Position numbers and translations under genes: made by a program
Shown here: in pieces, positions 21,759-25,563 of the stretch
Position numbering within the stretch: position 1 is the first letter of the stretch
Layout: each line of letters opens with the position of its first letter
The notes under the pieces: model-generated
The model's input: the letters and a program-made list of their open reading frames with translations, nothing else
The model's database searches: none
Told to the model about the DNA's origin: nothing
DNA from: a virus
IMG/VR virus record: IMGVR_UViG_3300048588_000094
Location: 1 to 25,563 of that record
DNA length: 25,563 nucleotides
Strand: one strand, 5' to 3'

Positions 21759-21774
21759 CAAGCGAGTAGGGCGT

Positions 21775-21897
21775 CTATAGCTCTGGTGGGTCGATCACGT
21801 CGGGTAGCATACAGTCGTCGCACGTGTAGTCAAAGGCAGGCGAGCCGTCGTCGTTCGAGCCGTGGGCACCGCACCCGACACGTTGGCTATCGTCCAT
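21775..21897 (-). CDS. 40-residue Cys/Asp-rich protein
   Basis: The frame starts MDDSQRVGCGAHG and ends LPDVIDPPEL, with Cys at 9, 26 and 29 (TCDDC) and several Asp. The cysteines could bind zinc, but spacing alone does not prove it. Its ATG lies 11 nt inside the end of the glutaredoxin gene (ATGGACGATAG), implying coupling; there is no strong ribosome site. It is too short for firm support, but composition fits the genome. Confidence 0.5.
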   Translation of the reverse strand: MDDSQRVGCGAHGSNDDGSPAFDYTCDDCMLPDVIDPPEL

Positions 21898-22135
21898 TGA
21901 GACCGTCTACGATTTCGATTACACGGGGCAGGTTGAGACCTACTACGACAGTCATACCGACGGCTAGCTGGGGTATGATAATTGAGTTCGACCAGACCTG
22001 CACCTCGGCAAACTTTTCGGGGTGTTCGTCCACGTCGATATAGTCAAACTGCACGCCCTTTTTGGTTAGATAATTTTTCAGCATACGACACGGTGCACAA
22101 GTCGATCTGCCGTAGAGTTTTGGTATCATAACCAT
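21887..22135 (-). CDS. Glutaredoxin-like / NrdH-type redoxin
   Basis: This encodes 82 residues from the ATG at 22135 (MVMIPKLYGRSTCAPCRML), chosen because GAGGT lies about 6 nt upstream. An ATG at 22129, with TATAGT exactly 6 nt before it, is an alternative leaderless start. The CAPC motif (Cys13, Cys16 of the 82-residue form), FDYIDVDEHPEKFAEV, then IPQLAVGM (the cis-Pro region) and a closing helix match the glutaredoxin/NrdH family. Such proteins feed ribonucleotide reductase or reduce disulphides. No reductase gene is in this genome, so it would use a host partner. It stands alone with the 40-codon gene in a small unit. Confidence 0.85.
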   Translation of the reverse strand: MVMIPKLYGRSTCAPCRMLKNYLTKKGVQFDYIDVDEHPEKFAEVQVWSNSIIIPQLAVGMTVVVGLNLPRVIEIVDGLNGR

Positions 22136-22170
22136 ACTATACCTCATTACTATAACCATAAGCTATAGGG

Positions 22171-22347
22171 CACTCCCCTACCGAGCACTGTGTGTCGCCT
22201 GAAAAAAAGTTGTAAGGTGTTGCACCACTCCCCTGCCCTACCGTGGGTGTCGGTCTGTAACAGGGGTCAGAGCCGTTTTTGAGACCCCCCCGCAAAAAAC
22301 GTCGGGGAAGTGGTCGGGGAAGTGGTTTTGCAGGGTCGGGGAAGTGG
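22171..22347. repeat. Iteron-like array of GGGGAAGTGG-type repeats
   Basis: Three exact copies of TCGGGGAAGTGG lie at 22302-22313, 22314-22325 and 22336-22347: two abutting, the third after 10 bp, so the second-to-third phase is 22 bp. Two inverted, degraded copies (GGGGAGTGG and GGGGAGTG on the minus strand) lie near 22229-22239 and 22171-22180. A GGGGTC/GACCCC inverted repeat lies between (22263-22288). No gene occupies this part of the 321-bp gap. Such arrays are typical of replication origins or repressor/terminase binding sites. Confidence 0.6.
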
Positions 22348-22357
22348 TAGCAGGGCA

Positions 22358-22381
22358 CGAAAAAAGCACCTCTAGGGTGCT
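22358..22381 (-). terminator. Late-operon terminator
   Basis: The hairpin AGCACC-CTAGA-GGTGCT is followed by TTTTTTCG on the minus strand. It lies about 100 nt after the last lysis-region gene and ends the very long late transcript, as well as the short unit above. Confidence 0.85.
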
Positions 22382-22446
22382 AGTTCGACCAGTTGTTTAT
22401 ACCCCTGCAAGGTGGGTCGGGGTACGACGTTTTGTGTTTGTCGCTA
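22359..22446 (-). ncRNA. Possible 88-nt structured transcript
   Basis: An extended -10 TGCTATAAT (22461-22453) predicts a start near 22446, and the terminator follows. In between, CGAC/GTCG could pair near the 5' end and a perfect 6-bp stem, TACCCC (22424-22419 on the minus strand) with GGGGTA (22405-22400), encloses a 13-nt loop. No gene lies inside. It might be a small RNA, or simply a promoter before the late terminator whose product is an attenuated leader. Confidence 0.4.
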
Positions 22447-22452
22447 CGCCTG

Positions 22453-22461
22453 ATTATAGCA
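22453..22461 (-). promoter_or_regulatory. Extended -10 promoter TGCTATAAT
   Basis: The same nine bases as before the portal, terminase, early operon and small RNA. It lies 20 nt past the last lysis-region stop and points at the terminator. Confidence 0.55.
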
Positions 22462-22480
22462 CGAACACATTTTTTATACG

Positions 22481-22987
22481 CTAGTTTTTTGGGGCTACTA
22501 CTTGGTACTTTGTCGAGCAAAAATGCACGGTCTTGAGTTGCTGGTAGTACGTGTAAAAGTCGAACTCTTGGCAAAACCTATACGTGCCGATTTCGTCTGG
22601 TCGCTGGTCGGGTTTGATCGTCAAAACTTGGCACGGGTTGTCGGTGCGTTCGTAGGCTATGCCGTCGGGTAGGTTGCGTTGTAAGACGCTACGGTTCTGC
22701 TCGTCGACGTAAAACGTACGTACGTTATTTACTGCGATAATACGTGTGCGTGGGTCTCGACAAAACGTAACTGCAAGGTCGTCGCCCTGCTCTACTTCGG
22801 GGCTTGCTGTTACGCTCTGCACGTTCAGTAGATAGTCGCCAGTTGCCCAGCCATAGTAGATCGCCCGTGCTGGGTAGAGTACGACTAGCGACCCTACCGA
22901 CAGCACTACAAAGATTGTCAGAAACCCGACGAGGTAGCGGTGCAGTGGACTACGACGTATAAAACTCAAAAGTGCTTTTGTTGCCAT
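22481..22987 (-). CDS. Membrane-anchored protein with extracytoplasmic domain
   Basis: This encodes 168 residues: a basic start, one hydrophobic segment (about residues 17-40, YLVGFLTIFVVLSVGSLVVL), then a beta-rich domain with four cysteines (VTFCRDP, NPCQVL, YRFCQEF, HFCSTK) that could form two disulphides outside the membrane. It follows the holin-like gene by 7 nt and closes the lysis cassette. It could be a lysis accessory factor or a superinfection-exclusion protein; no family is recognised. AGTAGG lies before the ATG. Confidence 0.75.
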   Translation of the reverse strand: MATKALLSFIRRSPLHRYLVGFLTIFVVLSVGSLVVLYPARAIYYGWATGDYLLNVQSVTASPEVEQGDDLAVTFCRDPRTRIIAVNNVRTFYVDEQNRSVLQRNLPDGIAYERTDNPCQVLTIKPDQRPDEIGTYRFCQEFDFYTYYQQLKTVHFCSTKYQVVAPKN

Positions 22988-22994
22988 ATTGTGC

Positions 22995-23288
22995 CTACTT
23001 TCCCTCTCTCTTTTCTAGTACTTTTTCTAGCAGTTCACCGCCTCGGGCACCATAGCCAGTAGCTAGAATTGCGACCGAGATTACCCACTGAGGGTCTTTG
23101 CCGAAAGCGAAACTTACGAGCAAGTAGCCGAACAGTGTGATCACGGCGAGCAGTTGTACGGCTGTTATTTTGCTCTCTGGCTTTTTCGATCGTAGAGCTA
23201 TGATATAGCCGACTACGATACCGAACATAAGACCGAGCATAAGCCCTGCAAAAAACTGATAGTGCAAAGGTGCCTCAAGCGGTGTCAT
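22995..23288 (-). CDS. Holin-like small membrane protein
   Basis: This encodes 97 residues with three hydrophobic segments (about 11-32, 42-62 and 66-82) and a charged C-terminus (LLEKVLEKREGK). This fits a class-I holin layout, and its place right after the lysin supports a role in membrane permeabilisation. The lysin's own N-terminal part is also holin-like, so this one may be a second holin or an antiholin. The start is preceded by TATAAA exactly 6 nt upstream and has no ribosome site at the normal distance, so a leaderless message is possible. Confidence 0.75.
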   Translation of the reverse strand: MTPLEAPLHYQFFAGLMLGLMFGIVVGYIIALRSKKPESKITAVQLLAVITLFGYLLVSFAFGKDPQWVISVAILATGYGARGGELLEKVLEKREGK

Positions 23289-23294
23289 TTTTGT

Positions 23295-23300
23295 TTTATA
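23295..23300 (-). promoter_or_regulatory. -10 box TATAAA, leaderless geometry
   Basis: TATAAA ends 6 nt before the ATG of the holin-like gene, so transcription should begin at the start codon. The nearest AAAGGG is too far upstream to act as a ribosome site. Confidence 0.4.
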
Positions 23301-23313
23301 GCCCTTTCCCTTA

Positions 23314-24744
23314 CTAGACCTTTTTTAGGTTGCTTGTCCTTACTGCCGACCATACCTGCCCACGAGCCGACAGCACGGCACGATCGCCGTTGAGTTCGGT
23401 TATGGTATAAGTCTGATCGTACTGAGTTAGTGGTAAGCCATTATATGCCACTGGCTTGAGTGGTGCGACACGATCGCCGACAGCAAACGTAGCACTCGGG
23501 GCACCGCCCTCGGGCACGCTCTTGTTTACGATCGCCTGTATAGCGTTGTAGTCGTAGCCTGCCTGTTCGAGGCGTGCTTTACGATCTGCACCGTTGCCCC
23601 AGTCGCCACGGCGTACCTCTAGGGCGATCTCGTCGTTTGATTTGCGTGCTGGTGCTGGTGCCGTGCTAGCACCGTTTACGATCGCCTGTATAGCGTTGTA
23701 GTCGTAGCCTGCACTTTGCAGACGTGCCTTGCGTACGTCGCCGTTGCCCCAGTCGCCACGTAAGACCTCTTTTGCGATCTCGTCGTTACTCTTGCGAGCT
23801 GGTGCAGGTGTCGGTGCTGGTGCTACTGACCACTTCTTAAAGCGAAACGCCCCAGCGAAAGCCGACTTACTGATACGTGCAAGGTTGAAAGCACTACCGC
23901 CAGCAGGGTTAGTCGGGCTACCGCCCTGATTTTGCCCCAGAATAACCATATAGTTGCCGTCGTAGCCGTCGAAAAAGCCGATATGGTTAGGTCGCATACA
24001 AACGACGTCGCCACGCTGTAGGCTGTTTACGTCGGTGATCAAGTCAAAGTCGCCCCCTGCGTTGACGTCTCGTTTCAAGTCCCAGCACCCGATCGCTAGA
24101 CCGTTACCAGTAACTAGAGACCTGCCGAGCTGTTGCCATAGCAACGCCGTGCCGTCCCAGCACTGCCAGCCGTAGTAGTTGTCTACGTCATAGCCGTTAC
24201 CGAGCACTGTGTTACGTAGTTGATCGTACGAGCCTGTAGGTATGCTGTAGTACGTACCGACACCGCCCTCTTTTTCGTCCTGTAGCTTGGCTTTGATATA
24301 CGCCTCGCTAGGTTGTGGCAAGTCGGCGACGTTGACGATCAAAGGCTTGTCGGCGTCAGTGTTGACGCTCTGCTCTTGTAGCTTTTTCAGCTCGTCGGCA
24401 GGCACGCCCATAGTAGTAGCGAGCTTGCTTACGATCTTGCCGAGCATAACGGCAGAGGCGAGTATAACGACGCCCAGAATAACCCGTGGGGCTACTGCCT
24501 GTGCGTTTACGATGTTGATACCCTGTGCTTCAGCTTGTGCCAGTAGCAGAAACGCCCCGAAAGTGGCACCTACAACAGAGGCACCCAGAGCGAGCCATTT
24601 TACTAGCCCGTTGACGTATATTTTCCAGTTGAAAGACATACCCCAGATGTTGATATTTTGGTACGCCCCGACGAGCGTGTAGATCAGCACGAAAAGACTG
24701 TAGATACCGTAGTCGATCAGTGCGTTTATGATTACCCCTTGCAT
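23314..24744 (-). CDS. Holin-like / CHAP lysin fusion with two CW_7 repeats
   Basis: This encodes 476 residues from the ATG at 24744, which has AAAGG 8 nt upstream; a GTG three codons earlier overlaps that site. The N-terminal 110 residues hold three hydrophobic segments (about 4-26, 46-68 and 82-104), as in a phage holin. Next comes a CHAP-like amidase/endopeptidase domain (about 160-305) with the nucleophile candidate Cys195 (YGWQCWDG), His254 (RPNHIGFFDG) and Asn272. After Pro/Ala linkers follow two Cpl-7-type wall-binding repeats (about 319-357 and 369-407, each with RRGDWGNG or LRGDWGNG) and an SH3-like C-terminal domain (about 415-476). One polypeptide thus carries membrane, catalytic and wall-binding parts. 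It could be a tail-less lysis effector or a membrane-anchored lysin; experiments would be needed to say which. Confidence 0.85.
   Translation of the reverse strand: MQGVIINALIDYGIYSLFVLIYTLVGAYQNINIWGMSFNWKIYVNGLVKWLALGASVVGATFGAFLLLAQAEAQGINIVNAQAVAPRVILGVVILASAVMLGKIVSKLATTMGVPADELKKLQEQSVNTDADKPLIVNVADLPQPSEAYIKAKLQDEKEGGVGTYYSIPTGSYDQLRNTVLGNGYDVDNYYGWQCWDGTALLWQQLGRSLVTGNGLAIGCWDLKRDVNAGGDFDLITDVNSLQRGDVVCMRPNHIGFFDGYDGNYMVILGQNQGGSPTNPAGGSAFNLARISKSAFAGAFRFKKWSVAPAPTPAPARKSNDEIAKEVLRGDWGNGDVRKARLQSAGYDYNAIQAIVNGASTAPAPARKSNDEIALEVRRGDWGNGADRKARLEQAGYDYNAIQAIVNKSVPEGGAPSATFAVGDRVAPLKPVAYNGLPLTQYDQTYTITELNGDRAVLSARGQVWSAVRTSNLKKV
23524..23712. repeat. Direct DNA repeat in the lysin (23524-23562 and 23674-23712)
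   Basis: Thirty-nine bases are identical at a 150-bp distance, and the surrounding units are nearly alike. They encode the two CW_7 wall-binding repeats with their linker, so the repeat arose by tandem duplication of that domain. Confidence 0.85.
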
Positions 24745-24773
24745 ACTTGCCACCTTTCTATAGTGTTATGTTT

Positions 24774-24782
24774 ATTGTATCA
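24774..24782 (-). promoter_or_regulatory. Extended -10 promoter TGATACAAT before the lysin gene
   Basis: TGATACAAT lies in the AT-rich gap before the lysis genes; the start near 24767 would give a short leader carrying AAAGG before the ATG. It may allow separate timing of lysis. Confidence 0.45.
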
Positions 24783-24797
24783 CTATTACGATTATGT

Positions 24798-25139
24798 TTA
24801 TACACTTGCCGATCGTAAAACCTCACGAGCCTGTTGTCGCTGTTCGAGTATCGACCTGTACTCGTCCTCGGTACGGTTGTGCGGTATACCTAGCTCGTCC
24901 TCGTCTCGCCACTGGGTAGGTATATAGTCTGTTGACTGTAGATAGTTGATTGCCTCTACTCGGGCAATACTCTGCACCGCTTGATCGTATGCCTCTTGAT
25001 CGTAGCCGACAGCAACATAGTGTATCGAGTTCATAACGTCTACATTTGTTTCGTCTGGCACCTCTGCCGTCTCTGCACCGCTATCATCAGCCTGTTTATC
25101 ATCAGACCATAAACGGTCTAGTCTGTATATAGTTTTCAT
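24798..25139 (-). CDS. Small tail-fibre-associated protein
   Basis: This 113-residue acidic protein has a C-terminal half with EAINYLQSTDYIPTQWRDED and YRSILEQRQQAREVLR, matching a common small family encoded after phage tail-fibre genes (I-x-Y-L-x-STDY/W plus a C-terminal Arg-rich helix), whose members are thought to be tail or fibre-assembly factors. It follows the fibre stop by 43 nt and precedes the lysis cassette. GTAAGG lies before the ATG. The match is from memory, not from an alignment. Confidence 0.7.
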   Translation of the reverse strand: MKTIYRLDRLWSDDKQADDSGAETAEVPDETNVDVMNSIHYVAVGYDQEAYDQAVQSIARVEAINYLQSTDYIPTQWRDEDELGIPHNRTEDEYRSILEQRQQAREVLRSASV

Positions 25140-25182
25140 ACCTTACTCGCCTCGCTTTCTATTATTCTATAACGCATATACT

Positions 25183-25563
25183 TTATACCGTACCCTTGAA
25201 AGTAGCATATAACTGCCCTGCGAAACTGTTAGTCTTGTCGGCGAGGGCATTGACGACAGTGATAGAGGCTGTCGCACCCTTACCCCTCATCTTAAACGTA
25301 ACGGTTGTGTTTGCTGGGACGACATACAAACCTCGTAGGTTTGCTGTTTCCCACGACGTACCCTCTTGATAGTGGCTACTGCCGACCTGCACGTTAGACC
25401 CCGTAGCTATAAACATTTCACAGCCAGCCGACGAGGTAGTAAGTATGTCAGCACATACCTCAATAAGCTCGTCTTTACTGCCAGCCGTCCAGCTTATGCC
25501 GAAACCTAAAACGTCAGACGTGGCACCACTACTGATAACCTGCCTAGACCCCGTATAATTGCC
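25183..25563 (-). CDS. Large tail protein / tail fibre, C-terminal part (continues from base 1)
   Basis: This is the 3' end of the gene that starts at 1615. The frame enters across the joint as GFGISWTAGSKDELIEVCAD, TTSSAGCEMFIATGSNVQVG, and ends FAGQLYATFKGTV. The C-terminal region is small, beta-rich and Gly/Ala-rich, like a receptor-binding or cap domain. The last 127 bases of the window repeat the first 127, so this part is unique up to 25436. Confidence 0.85.
   Translation of the reverse strand, partial: GNYTGSRQVISSGATSDVLGFGISWTAGSKDELIEVCADILTTSSAGCEMFIATGSNVQVGSSHYQEGTSWETANLRGLYVVPANTTVTFKMRGKGATASITVVNALADKTNSFAGQLYATFKGTV
25437..25563. repeat. Right copy of 127-bp terminal overlap
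   Basis: Identical to bases 1-127. The two copies show that the sequence closes into a 25,436-bp circle. Confidence 0.95.

Noticed and set aside
22137-22358. A 73-codon minus-strand frame beginning MPCYHFPDPAKPLP
   Set aside because: It lies wholly over the iteron-like repeats and its Pro/Arg-rich sequence only translates those repeats; it lacks a ribosome site and begins right at the terminator.

Overview
This window is a complete small tailed-phage genome. Bases 1-127 are repeated exactly at 25437-25563, so the unit closes into a circle of 25,436 bp. One tail gene reads in frame across the joint. The 127-bp overlap probably reflects the assembler or circularly permuted DNA, not a biological terminal repeat. 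Base composition is close to balanced. Every convincing gene lies on the minus strand, so transcription runs toward lower coordinates and around the circle.

The module is a long-tailed siphophage of the HK97/Sfi21 type. The lysin carries a CHAP-like domain plus two Cpl-7-type (CW_7) wall-binding repeats, and the large tail protein resembles streptococcal-phage tail proteins; both point to a host with a Gram-positive style wall. Shine-Dalgarno sites are mostly AAAGG/GAGG-like. The genus of the host cannot be read from the sequence. No integrase, repressor, DNA polymerase, primase or helicase was recognised, so the phage looks virulent (or at least integrase-free) and dependent on host replication.

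Late region, in transcription order: HNH nuclease (15923), small and large terminase, portal, prohead protease, major capsid protein, small head or decoration-like protein, major tail protein, a second small protein, tail-assembly chaperone with a -1 frameshift extension, four head-tail connector and tail-completion genes, tape measure, distal tail protein, tail-associated endopeptidase-type protein, a small protein, the large tail protein across the joint, a small tail-associated protein, a holin-lysin fusion, a second holin-like protein and a membrane-anchored protein, ending at a terminator near 22370. The major tail protein and chaperones lie before the connector genes, unlike the usual order.

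Early region: a promoter near 21570 drives about 15 small, overlapping genes down to a bidirectional terminator near 17050. Recognisable members are a zinc/winged-helix protein, a two-domain DnaN-like sliding clamp, a helix-turn-helix protein with a C-terminal membrane anchor, and a TM2-type membrane protein. A glutaredoxin-like gene, a 40-codon gene and a probable 110-nt small RNA lie upstream of it; a single gene (16540-16959) with its own promoter lies downstream.

Two stretches lack genes. The 616-bp stretch at 15924-16539 holds the only good plus-strand promoter, repeated operator-like sites, long-range inverted repeats and A-tracts. The 321-bp stretch at 22160-22480 holds a promoter, a short structured transcript with terminator, and iteron-like 12-bp repeats. 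Promoters share an extended -10 motif (often TGCTATAAT), and at four genes the -10 box lies exactly 6 nt before the ATG, predicting leaderless mRNAs.
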